Source: Agrococcus jejuensis
GTDB lineage: Bacteria; Actinomycetota; Actinomycetes; Actinomycetales; Microbacteriaceae
Assembly (NCBI RefSeq): GCF_007679035.1
Contig: NZ_VEFR01000005.1
Span: 179,610-243,609, forward strand
Direction: 5' to 3'
DNA: 64,000 bases
Shown here: piece after piece, positions 36,067 to 45,395 of the stretch
Position numbering within the stretch: position 1 is the first letter of the stretch
Layout of the letters: each line of letters begins with the position of its first letter
The notes under the pieces: generated by a model
Databases searched by the model: none
Seen by the model: only the letters and a program-made list of their open reading frames with translations
Told to the model about the DNA's origin: nothing
Position numbers and translations under genes: made by a program

Positions 36067-36135
36067 TCGAATCCGCACGCCACGGCCACCTGCGGTGCAG
36101 GGTGCGGATGCGGTGGCTGTGGGGTGCAGATTCGA
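36067..36135. repeat. Imperfect 24-bp inverted repeat in rsmD-recG intergenic region
   Basis: Arms 36067-36090 and 36112-36135 match at 21 of 24 positions around a 21-nt loop. The element lies between divergent genes, so it is not a simple terminator. TCGAATC at its ends resembles part of the repeat units seen near 44370 and 63920. Confidence 0.55.
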
Positions 36136-36229
36136 TGCGCGACGGACGAGCCGCTGCCGCGAGGTGCGCCTCGCGCTGCGATCAGCGCACCCCGCAGCGG
36201 CCTCCGCATCCCGCGTCGCACGCGTCGCC

Positions 36230-36235
36230 TACGCT
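36230..36235 (+). promoter_or_regulatory. Predicted -10 (TACGCT) of leaderless recG transcript
   Basis: TACGCT ends 7 nt before the GTG at 36243, and no ribosome binding site lies between them. Confidence 0.45.
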
Positions 36236-36242
36236 GGCTGCC

Positions 36243-38441
36243 GTGACCGACCGCCCCGCCGACGACGCTGGCGTCGCCGACGGCGCCGTGCCCGACGGGC
36301 TCGAGCGGTCGCTGCGCCACGCGGTCGGGCAGAAGACGGCCGACAGGCTGGGGCGCGCGTTCGGCTACGAGCGCGTCGGCGACCTCGTCATGCACGTGCC
36401 GCGCCGCTACGTCACGCGCGGGGAGCTCACCGACCTGTCCGCGCTGCAGGTCGGCGACCACGTGACGGTCGTCGCCGAGGTGCGTGCGATCGAGACGCGC
36501 GAGACCGGCAAGCGCGACCGCCGCGGCCGGCCGCTGCGGGTCACGACGGTCGACATCTCCGACGGCACCGACACCCTGCAGCTCACCTTCTTCAACAAGC
36601 CCTGGATCACGAACGAGCTGCACCGCGGCGTCACGGGCATGTTCTCGGGCACCGTGAGCGTGTTCCGCGACCAGCGGCAGCTGACGCATCCCGAGTACGA
36701 GACGTTCGAGGAGGAGGGGGCCGACCCCACGGCATGGGCCGCCGAGGTCATCCCCGTCTATCCGGCCACGGCGACGCTGCCCACGAAGGACCTGCGCGCC
36801 CTCATCCAGCAGGTGCTCGCCGACCTCGGCCCCGTCGCCGACCCGCTGCCCGACGACGTGCGCCGAGAGCATCGGCTCCTGCCGTTGCGCACGGCGCTCG
36901 ACCGCATCCACGCGCCCGAGTCCGAGGAGGCGGGCCGCGTCGCCATGCACACGCTGCGCTGGCACGAGGCGTTCCTGCTCGAGACGTACCTGCTGGCGAC
37001 GCGGGCGTGGATGCAGTCGCTGCCGTCGACGCCGCGCCCTGCGGGCGCGCTGCTGGCGCGGCTCGACGCATCGCTGCCGTACGAGCTCACCCCCGACCAG
37101 CGCACGGTGGGCGACGAGGTGCAGGCCGACCTCGCCGACCGCACGTCGATGCACCGCCTCGTGCAGGGCGAGGTGGGATCGGGCAAGACGCTCGTGGCGA
37201 TCCGCGCGATGCTCGCCGTCGCCGAGTCGGGCGGGCAGTCGGCGCTGCTCGCGCCGACGGAGGTGCTCGCGAGCCAGCATCTGCGGTCGATCGTCGCGAC
37301 GCTCGGCCCCGACCTCGCCGCCGAGCTGCATCCCGTGCTGCTCACGGGGCAGATGTCGACCGCCGAGCAGAGGCGGGCGCTGCTCGCGATCGCGGCGGGG
37401 CAGTCGCGCATCGTCGTCGGCACGCATGCGCTGCTCGCCGACCGCGTGACGTTCGCCGACCTGGGCCTCGTCGTCATCGACGAGCAGCACCGCTTCGGCG
37501 TCGAGCAGCGCGAGACGCTGCGGCAGAAGGGCGTGGCACCGCACACGCTCGTGCTCACGGCGACGCCCATCCCGCGCACGATCGCGATGACGGCGTTCGG
37601 CGACCTCGACGTGTCGACCATCCGCACCCTGCCGCCCGGCCGCTCGCCGATCCAGACGCACGTGGTGGGTCCGGAGGCGTCGCAGGCCGTCGCGCATCGG
37701 GTGTGGGATCGGGTGGCCGACGAGGTGGAGGCGGGCAGGCAGGCGTTCGTCGTGTGCCCGGCGATCGCGCCCGGCGACGTCGAGCGCGGCATGCCGACCG
37801 ACGACGAGGGCGACGCCGGCCCGACGGTGCTCGCCGACGTCGAGACGTGGACGCGCAGGCTGCGCACCCACCACCGGCTGCGGGGTGCGCGCATCGAGTC
37901 GCTCACGGGCGCGATGGCGTCGGACGAGAAGGACGCCGTCATGCGCGCCGTCGTCGCTGGCGACGTCGACGTGATCGTGGCGACGACCGTCATCGAGGTC
38001 GGCGTCGACGTGCCGAACGCGACGACGATGGTCGTGAACGACGCCGACCGGTTCGGCGTCTCGCAGCTGCATCAGCTGCGCGGCCGCGTCGGTCGTGGCG
38101 CGTACGCGGGGCTGTGCCTGCTGCGCACGACGGCGGAGGACGGCACGCTCGCGCGCGAGCGGGTGGATGCGGTCGCGGCGACGCTCGACGGGTTCGCGCT
38201 CGCCGAGGTCGACCTCGAGCATCGACGCGAGGGCGACGTGCTGGGCACGGCGCAGTCGGGCGGCAGGTCCAGCCTGCGGCTGCTGCGCGTCACGAGGGAC
38301 CGCGCGGTCATCGAGGCGGCGCGGGATGCGGCGCTCGCGGTGCTCGCCGCCGATCCGCGGCTCGAGCGCCACGCCGCGCTGCGCCTCGCGGTCCATCGTC
38401 GCCTCGACCCCGACGCTCGAGCGGCCCTGACCTCGGCGTAG
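36243..38441 (+). CDS. recG: ATP-dependent DNA helicase RecG
   Basis: The 732-residue helicase remodels stalled replication forks and Holliday junctions. It has an N-terminal wedge/OB domain (about 30-180; VGDLVMHVPRRYVTRGELTDL), then helicase motifs: Walker A GEVGSGKT, LLAPTEVLASQH, VVIDEQHRFGVEQR, TATPIPRT, ATTVIEVGVDVPNATTMVV and QLRGRVGRG. The C-terminal DLEHRREGDVLGTAQSG is characteristic. The GTG at 36243 was chosen because a -10-like TACGCT lies 7 nt upstream and the conserved region begins about 16 residues in. A small extra acidic insert (MPTDDEGDAGPTV) lies between motifs IV and V. Confidence 0.96.
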   Translation: MTDRPADDAGVADGAVPDGLERSLRHAVGQKTADRLGRAFGYERVGDLVMHVPRRYVTRGELTDLSALQVGDHVTVVAEVRAIETRETGKRDRRGRPLRVTTVDISDGTDTLQLTFFNKPWITNELHRGVTGMFSGTVSVFRDQRQLTHPEYETFEEEGADPTAWAAEVIPVYPATATLPTKDLRALIQQVLADLGPVADPLPDDVRREHRLLPLRTALDRIHAPESEEAGRVAMHTLRWHEAFLLETYLLATRAWMQSLPSTPRPAGALLARLDASLPYELTPDQRTVGDEVQADLADRTSMHRLVQGEVGSGKTLVAIRAMLAVAESGGQSALLAPTEVLASQHLRSIVATLGPDLAAELHPVLLTGQMSTAEQRRALLAIAAGQSRIVVGTHALLADRVTFADLGLVVIDEQHRFGVEQRETLRQKGVAPHTLVLTATPIPRTIAMTAFGDLDVSTIRTLPPGRSPIQTHVVGPEASQAVAHRVWDRVADEVEAGRQAFVVCPAIAPGDVERGMPTDDEGDAGPTVLADVETWTRRLRTHHRLRGARIESLTGAMASDEKDAVMRAVVAGDVDVIVATTVIEVGVDVPNATTMVVNDADRFGVSQLHQLRGRVGRGAYAGLCLLRTTAEDGTLARERVDAVAATLDGFALAEVDLEHRREGDVLGTAQSGGRSSLRLLRVTRDRAVIEAARDAALAVLAADPRLERHAALRLAVHRRLDPDARAALTSA

Positions 38442-38703
38442 GGGGAGCGGGCCTGCGGGCTCGCTGCGCCCATTCGGTGCGAGGGACGCGAGATGCGTAC
38501 CCGGCACCGTGAGCGCCTGCCCGCGTCCGGCTGGGGAGGACGTGGGCCACCGACCTGCCGCGCGGCACCCGCGCGCCCCGACGCACGAACGCGAGCATCG
38601 CGTCCGCGTCCCTCCCGACGAGCGTCGACGAGCGCCTCCACCTCCCAGACGTGCGCGGACACACCGACCGCACCCCGAAACATGACCGACACGTCACCCT
38701 CGA

Positions 38704-38709
38704 TAGACT
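38704..38709 (+). promoter_or_regulatory. Predicted -10 (TAGACT) of leaderless coaD transcript
   Basis: TAGACT ends 6 nt before the ATG at 38716. The 274-nt recG-coaD gap (38442-38715) otherwise holds no gene I can support. Confidence 0.45.
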
Positions 38710-38715
38710 TCCCTC

Positions 38716-39198
38716 ATGCCCCGCATCGCCGTCGTGCCCGGCTCCTACGACCCCGTGACCCTGGGTCATCTGGATGTCATCTCTCGTGCTGCGCGCATCT
38801 TCGACGAGGTGCACGTGCTCGTGGTGCACAATCCCGACAAGAACGCGTTCCTGCCTGCGCCGGATCGGCAGCTGCTCATCGAGCGGTCGCTCGAGGAGGC
38901 GCGCGTCGAGGGGCAGTTCACCGTCGCGACCTGGTCGATGGGCCTGCTCGTCGACTACTGCCAGCAGGTGGGCGCCGACGTGCTCGTGAAGGGCATCCGC
39001 TCGCAGATCGACCTGGCGTACGAGACGCCCATGTCGATCGTGAACCGCGACCTGGCCGGCATCGAGACGCTGTTCCTGCTGCCGAACCCCGAGAACGCGC
39101 ACGTGTCGTCGAGCCTCGTGCGGCAGGTGGCCGAGCTGGGTGGCGACGTGAGCCCCTACGTGCCACGCGCCGTGGCGACGTTCCTGCAGCGCAAGTGA
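38716..39198 (+). CDS. coaD: Pantetheine-phosphate adenylyltransferase
   Basis: CoaD adenylates 4'-phosphopantetheine in coenzyme A synthesis. The 160-residue nucleotidyltransferase has [20 protein letters not shown] with catalytic His18, [16 protein letters not shown] and [22 protein letters not shown]. Length and motifs are standard; GSY replaces the more usual GSF. cofE follows after 10 nt, so the two are probably co-transcribed, pairing CoA and F420 cofactor genes. Confidence 0.96.
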   Translation: MPRIAVVPGSYDPVTLGHLDVISRAARIFDEVHVLVVHNPDKNAFLPAPDRQLLIERSLEEARVEGQFTVATWSMGLLVDYCQQVGADVLVKGIRSQIDLAYETPMSIVNRDLAGIETLFLLPNPENAHVSSSLVRQVAELGGDVSPYVPRAVATFLQRK

Positions 39199-39208
39199 CG
39201 CGGGGCCG

Positions 39209-40039
39209 ATGAGCAGGCTGGAGGCCTGGTCGGTCGACGGCATCGGCGAGATCGTCGCCGGCGACGACCTCGCGCGCATCGTGGGCGACGCGATCGCGCC
39301 GCATGCGCCGACCGAGGGCGACGTCGTCGTCGTGACGAGCAAGGTCGTGTCGAAGGCCGAGGGGCGGATGCGGCAGGCTGTCGACCGCGAGCAGGCGATC
39401 ACCGACGAGACCGTGCGCGTCGTGGCGAGCCGAGCGCACCCGGGCGGCGTCACGCGCATCGTGCAGGATCGCAACGGCTTCGTGATGGCGGCGGCCGGCG
39501 TGGATGCGTCGAACACGCCCGAGGGCACGATCCTGCTGCTGCCCGTCGATCCCGACGCGTCGGCGCTCGCGCTCGCGACGGCGCTGCGCGACCGCTTCCA
39601 GGTGGCGATCGGCGTCGTGGTGAGCGACACGTTCGGGCGCCCGTGGCGAGCGGGGCAGACCGACGTGGCCATCGGTGCCGCCGGGCTGCGCGTCATCGAG
39701 CCGCTCGCCGGCAGCGTCGACACGCACGGGCGTCCGCTCGTGGTGAGCGCGGCTGCGGTGGCCGACGAGATCGCGTCGACGGCCGAGCTCGTCGCGGGCA
39801 AGACGAGCGGCCGTCCCGTGACGATCGTTCGCGGCCTCGGCCGCCACGTGCTGGGCCTCGGCGAGCCGGGCGCGCGTGCGCTCGTGCGCGACGCGGACAG
39901 CGACATGTTCCGCCTCGGGTCGGCCGAGGCGCACGCCGAGGGCTTCGCCGCGGGCCTCGCCGCGGCGCGATCCGCCGACGCGCCCGGAGCCGACGGCGAC
40001 ACGCCGTCGCACGCCCAGGAAGACCTCAGGCCCGCATAG
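39209..40039 (+). CDS. cofE: Coenzyme F420-0:L-glutamate ligase CofE
   Basis: This 276-residue GTP-dependent ligase adds the glutamate tail to F420-0. CofE-family motifs are visible: [56 protein letters not shown], and [13 protein letters not shown]. It is the single-domain form, without the C-terminal nitroreductase-like domain of FbiB. No other F420 biosynthesis gene (cofC, cofD, cofG, cofH) is in the window. A proposed F420-0 ABC importer is encoded 5 kb away and an F420-type LLM oxidoreductase 10 kb away, so this host may salvage the cofactor. Confidence 0.92.
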   Translation: MSRLEAWSVDGIGEIVAGDDLARIVGDAIAPHAPTEGDVVVVTSKVVSKAEGRMRQAVDREQAITDETVRVVASRAHPGGVTRIVQDRNGFVMAAAGVDASNTPEGTILLLPVDPDASALALATALRDRFQVAIGVVVSDTFGRPWRAGQTDVAIGAAGLRVIEPLAGSVDTHGRPLVVSAAAVADEIASTAELVAGKTSGRPVTIVRGLGRHVLGLGEPGARALVRDADSDMFRLGSAEAHAEGFAAGLAAARSADAPGADGDTPSHAQEDLRPA

Positions 40040-40076
40040 GGCGACGTGCGAGACTGCCCGGACCATAGGGGGTGGG

Positions 40077-41006
40077 ATGACCGAGCTCGCAGAGGCCATC
40101 GAGGGTGCAGTCGGCACCGTCATCGACGGCAAGCCCGACGAGATCCGCACCGTGCTGACGGTGCTGCTGGCCGAGGGCCACATCCTGCTCGAGGACGTGC
40201 CGGGCGTCGGCAAGACGCAGCTCGCCCGGGCGTTCGCCGCCGCGATCGGCGGCAGCGTGCATCGCATCCAGTTCACGCCCGACCTGCTGCCCAGCGACAT
40301 CACGGGCGTCTCGATCTACGACCAGCGCCAGGGTCGCTTCGAGTTCACGCCGGGCCCGGTCTTCTCGAACATCGTCATCGCCGACGAGATCAACCGCGCG
40401 AGCCCCAAGACGCAGTCGGCGCTGCTCGAGTGCATGGAGGAGGGGCAGGTCACCGTCGACGGCGTCACGCACCAGCTGCCGCGCCCCTTCATGGTCATCG
40501 CGACGCAGAACCCCATCGACATGGACGGCACGTACGCGCTGCCCGAGGCGCAGCGCGACCGCTTCATGGTGCGCCTGCAGATCGGGTACCCGGATGCAGC
40601 GGCCGAGCTGCGCATGGTGCAGGCGCGCAAGACGCACACGCCGCTCACCGACCTGCACACGGTCGTGTCGAGCGACGCGTTCCAGCAGGAGATCGACGCG
40701 GCCCATGCCGTGCGCGCGCACGAGCTCGTCGAGCAGTACGCCGTGCGCCTCGTGCGCGCGACGCGCGAGCGCCCCGACGTGCGCATCGGCGCGAGCCCTC
40801 GAGCGACGCTGCAGCTCCTGCGCGCCGCGAAGGCCCGCGCGCACCTCGAGGGCCGCGACTGGCTGTCGCCCGACGACGTGAAGCTGCTCGCCCGTCGCGT
40901 GCTGCCGCACCGCATCCTGCTGCACGACCAGGCGGCGACGATCGACGATGCGCTGCAGGTCGTCGACCGCGTGCTCGACACCACCCCGGCGCCCAGGGCG
41001 CGGTGA
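40077..41006 (+). CDS. MoxR-family AAA+ ATPase
   Basis: The 309-residue chaperone-type ATPase has Walker A EDVPGVGKTQLA (residues 43-47), Walker B VIADEINRASPKTQSALLE, sensor 1 VIATQNPIDMDGTY and RDRF arginine-finger region. MoxR proteins work with von Willebrand or DUF58 partners in protein maturation or envelope stress. The ATG at 40077 follows GGGGGTGGG. The next gene (DUF58) begins by TGATG overlap, and a transglutaminase follows, the usual trio. Confidence 0.92.
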   Translation: MTELAEAIEGAVGTVIDGKPDEIRTVLTVLLAEGHILLEDVPGVGKTQLARAFAAAIGGSVHRIQFTPDLLPSDITGVSIYDQRQGRFEFTPGPVFSNIVIADEINRASPKTQSALLECMEEGQVTVDGVTHQLPRPFMVIATQNPIDMDGTYALPEAQRDRFMVRLQIGYPDAAAELRMVQARKTHTPLTDLHTVVSSDAFQQEIDAAHAVRAHELVEQYAVRLVRATRERPDVRIGASPRATLQLLRAAKARAHLEGRDWLSPDDVKLLARRVLPHRILLHDQAATIDDALQVVDRVLDTTPAPRAR

Positions 41007-42076
41007 TGCGGCTGCGGCTCACGGTGCGCGGGGTCGCGCTCGCGTGCGCCGCGATCGGCCTCGGCGTGGCCGCCTACTGGACGCTGCAGGGCGCGTTCCT
41101 CGTGCCCGCCGTGCTCGCAGGCGGCGTCGTCGTGGCTGGCCTGCTGCTGCTCATCCTGGCGCCGGCAGGGCGCGACGTCGACTGGCATCCGCCGTCGGTC
41201 GCCGTCGAGGGCGTCGACCTCGACGTGCCCGTGCGGCTGCCGGATGCGTACGCGGGCGGCTGGTGGCGTCCGCAGACGTCGCTCGACCCCGTGACGTTCT
41301 CGTGGGATCGACTCGAGTCGTCGGCGACGCACCTGCGCGTCTACGCACCGCATCGCGGCGTGCACCGACTCGGCCCCGTGCGCGTGCGCCGCAAGGATCC
41401 GCTGGGCGCGTGGCTGTCGACACGACGGCTCGAGACCCTCGGGGAGCTCGTCGTCGGCCCGCGCGTCACGCCGCTGCAGGCGTCGGCGGTGCTCGGGCAC
41501 GGCATCGACGCGGCCGTGAGCCGCGTCGGGCAGGGCGACCTCGTCGACCAGCTCGTGCGCGACTACCGGCCGGGCGATCCGGTGCGGCGCATCCACTGGC
41601 GGCAGACGGCGCGCCACGGCGATCTCATGGTGCGGCAGGAGCAGCCGCCGGCGACGCCGCGCGTCGTCATCGTGCTCGACACGCTCGCCGACGGCTGGCG
41701 CGACGACGACGAGTTCGACGAGGGCGTGCGCGCCTTCGCGTCGCTGTGCATGGCGGTCGCGTCGCAGGGGCTGCAGGTCGAGGTGCAGGAGACGGGCGTC
41801 GCGCAGCTGGGCGACGGCGTGCTCGCGTCGCGCACGGCGCTGCTCGACGCGTGCGCCCGCCTCGAGGTCGCGCGCATGGCGGTCGACCGTGGCACCCAGG
41901 GGCCGACGATCGTCGTGACGGGGATGGGCAGCCAGCCGATGCAGCGCATCCTCGCCGACCTCGACCCGGGCTCGACCGTGTGGTCGGTCACCGGCGACGA
42001 CCGCACCGTCGCTCGCTCGGTGCGGCACGTGCGGTGGAACGCGGGGCATCCCTACGACGCTCGGCGGCCGGCATGA
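41006..42076 (+). CDS. DUF58 domain-containing membrane protein
   Basis: The 356-residue protein has two N-terminal membrane helices (about residues 8-28 and 30-50), a beta-rich extracytoplasmic or juxtamembrane region, and the DUF58 core VDQLVRDYRPGDPVRRIHWRQTARHGDLMVRQ (quoted as RDYRPGDPVRRIHWRQTARH). A vWA-like fold follows (VVIVLDTLADGWRDD). It is a standard partner of the upstream MoxR ATPase. Start and stop overlap both neighbours, showing one transcript. Confidence 0.9.
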   Translation: MRLRLTVRGVALACAAIGLGVAAYWTLQGAFLVPAVLAGGVVVAGLLLLILAPAGRDVDWHPPSVAVEGVDLDVPVRLPDAYAGGWWRPQTSLDPVTFSWDRLESSATHLRVYAPHRGVHRLGPVRVRRKDPLGAWLSTRRLETLGELVVGPRVTPLQASAVLGHGIDAAVSRVGQGDLVDQLVRDYRPGDPVRRIHWRQTARHGDLMVRQEQPPATPRVVIVLDTLADGWRDDDEFDEGVRAFASLCMAVASQGLQVEVQETGVAQLGDGVLASRTALLDACARLEVARMAVDRGTQGPTIVVTGMGSQPMQRILADLDPGSTVWSVTGDDRTVARSVRHVRWNAGHPYDARRPA

Positions 42077-44355
42077 CGCGCGCGCCCGAGCTCGTCGCGC
42101 CCGTCGAGCAGGCGCCGGTCGAGGAGCGGCGAGCGCCGCAGCATCGCAGCGAGATCGCGTCGATCGGCATGCGCGCGCTGCTCGTGGCGGGCGGCATCTG
42201 CCTCTCGCTCGTGCCGTGGATCGACCTGCTCGACGGCGGCTGGCAGACGGTCGTCGTGGCGTTCGTGCTCGCGCTCGTCGGCGTCACGACCATCGCGCGA
42301 CTGCTCGGCGCGGGCATCTTCGCCCCGCTCGCGGCCATCGTCGTCGCCGTGCCGTGGCTCACGCTGGCGACGGCACCGCAGGAGGCCATCGCGGGGCTCA
42401 TCCCCACGCGGTCGTCGCTCGCGGCATCGGGCGCCTCGATCGTGGAGGGCGTCACGCAGCTGCTGTTCACGCCCGGGCCGCCCGTGCCGATGACTCCCGA
42501 CGTCGTGGGCGTGCTGCTCGTCGCGGTGCTGCTGCTGTGGGTCCTCGTCGACGGCCTGCTCTCGCTCGGGGTGCCCGCGCTCGCCGCGACGCCGCTGCTG
42601 CTGCCGGCGATCATGACGATGGCGTACCGCATCGAGCTCGACCCGTTGCGGCTCGTGCCCGCGGCGATCGCCATGACGGCGTTCCTCGTGCTCGGCCGGC
42701 GCGAGCGGTCCCGGCGTCGCGCGCTCGCCGCCGCCGTCGTCGTGGTGCTCGCCGCCGTCGTCGCGCCCGCGGTCATGCCCGCGCCGCGCGAAGCCGACAT
42801 CGCGTGGCCGCGGTGGATGCAGGGGCCGGCGAGCGGCGGCATCGCGTCGGGGCCGCCGCAGCTGTCGACGGGCATCGACCTCGCCGAGGACCTGCGCCGC
42901 GGGTCGCCCGTGCGCATCTTCGACTACGCGCCGAGCGACGGTCTGCCGATGCTCACGCGCCTCACGTCGCTGCAGGGCATCGGGCCCGACGGCTTCGTCG
43001 AGGAGCGCGGCGAGCTGTCGACCTCGTTCGAGGACATGGGCGCGTCGGCGAGCGGCGACGCCATCTCCACGCAGTTCACCCTCGGCCGCGCCTTCATCGG
43101 CAACGTGCCCATCCCGGTCCAGGCGACGTCGACGGCCGACTTCTCGGGCACGTGGCGGTGGGATCCGGCGTCGCAGTCGATCGGCTTCACCGATCCCGAC
43201 CGGCTCGTGTCGCTCAACGACCAGACGTACTCGGTCGCGAGCGTGCGGCCCACGCCCATCCCCGAGGGGGAGTCGCCCGAGTCGACGGGAGCGCAGGAGG
43301 CGCTCGAGGTGCCGGGCGACGCCTCGTTCTTCGCCGAGCTCGCCGACGAGATCGTCGACGAGGATGCTGCGCCGCTCGAGCGGGCGCAGCAGATCGAGGC
43401 GTACATGACCGACGGCTCGTGGGACTACTCCGAGACGGTGCCGCTCGAGGGCTTCGGCACGACGGGCGGCGGCCAGTGGTCTGCGCTCGAGCGGTTCATG
43501 GATGCGCGCTCGGGCTACTGCGTGCACTACGCGTCGGCGACGGCGATCCTCGCGCGCGCCGCGGGCATCCCCGCGCGCATCTCGGTCGGCTTCCTGCCGG
43601 GCACGGATCCGCAGGCCGATGGCACGTACACCGTGACCACGAACGACATGCACGCGTGGGCCGAGCTGTGGTTCGACGGCTACGGCTGGGTGCCGTTCGA
43701 CACGACGCCGGGCATCGCCGCCGGCGGCACGGTCGCGTCAGCGGAGGACGACGACGACGCCGGCGCCACCGAGCAGCCGACGCTGCCGTCGCCGACCGCG
43801 GTGGCGCCGTCGCCGAGCGCGTCGCCGACGGCGTCGCCGAGCCCGTCGACGTCGGCCGACCCGGGTGCGATCCCGACCGCGACGGGGCCGGGCTCGGCGG
43901 GGGAGCCGGTGCGCTGGGACCTCGTGGCGCGTCCCGTGCTCGTCGTGCTGGCGCTGCTGCTCGTGCTGCTCACGCCGGCGACCGTGCGCGAGGTGCTGCG
44001 GCGGCGCCGCATCGCCGAGGGTGCGGGTGGTGCGCTGTGGGAGGTGCAGGCGACGCTCGCGGATGCCGGCAGCCGGGTGCCGACGTCGCGCACGCCGGGC
44101 GAGATCGCCGCGGCGGTCGCGGCGCTGCCCCTGCGCGAGCGGGAGCGGCACGCGCTCGAGCGACTGCGCGACGCGGCGGAGCGCGAGCGCTTCGCGGGCG
44201 AGCCGTCGACGGCGCACGGCAGGGATGCGCGCGCGGTGATCGCGGGCATCCGCCGCACGATCCCGCGCAGCGAGCGACTGCTGCGCGCCCTCGCGCCGCC
44301 GAGCCTCATCCGCGTCTGGCGCCGAGACCGATCCGACGACGACGCGCTCGTCTGA
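42073..44355 (+). CDS. Transglutaminase-domain membrane protein (TgpA type)
   Basis: The 760-residue protein has six or so N-terminal membrane helices (about residues 30-235), an extracytoplasmic transglutaminase domain with the triad Cys483 (SGYCVHYAS), His527 (NDMHAWAEL) and Asp543 (VPFDTTPG), a Pro/Ser/Thr-rich linker (about 575-610), one further membrane helix (about 617-637) and a cytoplasmic DUF4129-like tail. It probably cross-links or cleaves envelope proteins. It ends the MoxR-DUF58-transglutaminase operon; its stop is followed by a repeat element. Confidence 0.92.
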   Translation: MTRAPELVAPVEQAPVEERRAPQHRSEIASIGMRALLVAGGICLSLVPWIDLLDGGWQTVVVAFVLALVGVTTIARLLGAGIFAPLAAIVVAVPWLTLATAPQEAIAGLIPTRSSLAASGASIVEGVTQLLFTPGPPVPMTPDVVGVLLVAVLLLWVLVDGLLSLGVPALAATPLLLPAIMTMAYRIELDPLRLVPAAIAMTAFLVLGRRERSRRRALAAAVVVVLAAVVAPAVMPAPREADIAWPRWMQGPASGGIASGPPQLSTGIDLAEDLRRGSPVRIFDYAPSDGLPMLTRLTSLQGIGPDGFVEERGELSTSFEDMGASASGDAISTQFTLGRAFIGNVPIPVQATSTADFSGTWRWDPASQSIGFTDPDRLVSLNDQTYSVASVRPTPIPEGESPESTGAQEALEVPGDASFFAELADEIVDEDAAPLERAQQIEAYMTDGSWDYSETVPLEGFGTTGGGQWSALERFMDARSGYCVHYASATAILARAAGIPARISVGFLPGTDPQADGTYTVTTNDMHAWAELWFDGYGWVPFDTTPGIAAGGTVASAEDDDDAGATEQPTLPSPTAVAPSPSASPTASPSPSTSADPGAIPTATGPGSAGEPVRWDLVARPVLVVLALLLVLLTPATVREVLRRRRIAEGAGGALWEVQATLADAGSRVPTSRTPGEIAAAVAALPLRERERHALERLRDAAERERFAGEPSTAHGRDARAVIAGIRRTIPRSERLLRALAPPSLIRVWRRDRSDDDALV

Positions 44356-44366
44356 GCTGCACCCCC

Positions 44367-44608
44367 GCCGAATCCGCGGTCGAGCACGCCGCCGAGGGCG
44401 CATTCCTCTCCGCGGGTCCCTGAGCCGCGGATCCGGCGGTGATCCCCACCAGCTGGTCGAGGAGCGCGCGAGCCCGAAGGGCGAGCACGCGTCACGAGAC
44501 CACGCGACCGCGGCTCCTGGCCGGCCGTGCGCGTGGTCCCATCGAGCGGGCACGTCACGTGGTCTCGTGACGGCTGCAGCCTGCGGCTGCAGCCTCCTCG
44601 ACCAGCTG
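44367..44608. repeat. Composite intergenic palindromic element, copy 1
   Basis: Nested inverted repeats fill the 263-nt gap between the transglutaminase and the ABC ATPase: CCGCCGAATCCGCGG (44367-44381) against a near-complement at about 44424-44438; CAGCTGGTCGAGGA (44450-44463) against TCCTCGACCAGCTG (44595-44608); and GTCACGAGACCACG (44491-44504) against CGTGGTCTCGTGAC (44558-44571). Positions 44449-44511 are identical to 63938-64000. It separates convergent genes and could terminate both. Short frames within it encode no recognisable protein. Confidence 0.8.
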
Positions 44609-44618
44609 TCGGGGCGCG

Positions 44619-45395
44619 CTAGGGGAGGGCCACCGTCACCGCGAGCCTGCCCGTCAGCGGGTCGGGGCCCACGTGGGCGCGCACGTCGTAGACGGCGGCG
44701 ATGCGCTCGGCCGTCAGCACCTCCGCCACAGGCCCCGCCGCGGCGAGGCGGCCATCGGCGAGCAGCGCCACGTGGTCAGCCCACCCGGCGAGCGTGAGGT
44801 CGTGCAGGGCTGCCACCACGGTGACGCCGTCGTCGGCGAGCGAGCGCAGCAGCGCGATCGTCTCGAGCGACGCGCGCACGTCGAGGTGGTTCGTCGGCTC
44901 GTCGAGCACGAGGATGCTCGGCTCCTGCGCCAGCGACGCCGCGAGCCGCACGCGCTGCCGCTCGCCGCCCGACAGCGACGCGAACGACCGATCCGCCCAC
45001 GCCGATGCACCCGCGCGGTCGAGCGCATCCTCGGCCACGCGCCGATCCTCGCGACTCGTCGACCCGAGGAAGCCCTGATGCGGCATGCGCCCCAGCAGCG
45101 CCACCTCGAGGCACGTGAGGGCGAGCTCGCTCGCCGCCTCCTGCTCGACGACCGCGATGCGGCGCGCGCGCTCGCGCCGGCCGAGCGCGTGCAGGTCGCC
45201 GCCATCGAGCAGCACGGTGCCCGAGGTGGGCGACTCGACGCCCGTCAGCTGCCGCAGCAGCGTCGACTTGCCCGAGCCGTTGGGGCCCACGAGCCCCGTG
45301 AGGCCCGTCGCCGGCACGGCGAGGTCGATGCCGTGCAGGATGCGCGTGCCGTCGACCTCGACGACGAGGCCCTGCGTCACGAGCCCGCCGCTCAT
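44619..45395 (-). CDS. ABC transporter ATP-binding protein (proposed F420-0 importer)
   Basis: The 258-residue FecE/BtuD-like ATPase has Walker A GPNGSGKSTLL, the Q-loop, signature LSGGERQRV, Walker B ILVLDEPTNHLD and a switch His in ALHDLT. It powers the adjacent FecCD-type permease. The three-gene cassette (binding protein, permease, ATPase) with cofE nearby matches the proposed actinobacterial F420-0 uptake system (TIGR03868/03869/03873). Heme, siderophore or cobalamin uptake is the alternative. The start at 45395 overlaps the permease stop by 4 nt. Confidence 0.85.
   Translation of the reverse strand: MSGGLVTQGLVVEVDGTRILHGIDLAVPATGLTGLVGPNGSGKSTLLRQLTGVESPTSGTVLLDGGDLHALGRRERARRIAVVEQEAASELALTCLEVALLGRMPHQGFLGSTSREDRRVAEDALDRAGASAWADRSFASLSGGERQRVRLAASLAQEPSILVLDEPTNHLDVRASLETIALLRSLADDGVTVVAALHDLTLAGWADHVALLADGRLAAAGPVAEVLTAERIAAVYDVRAHVGPDPLTGRLAVTVALP

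Noticed and set aside
33393..38507. Very long open frame antisense to recG, rsmD and thiL
   Set aside because: High-GC sequence leaves antisense frames open. The product is Arg/Ala/His-rich low complexity with no motif, while recG and thiL on the other strand have full conserved motif sets.
38442..38715. A small gene in the recG-coaD gap
   Set aside because: Short frames there have no ribosome binding site or recognisable sequence, and the coaD promoter occupies the end.
44449..44511. Insertion sequence end
   Set aside because: No transposase frame or target duplication is visible. The nested inverted repeats and purely intergenic location fit a short palindromic repeat better.
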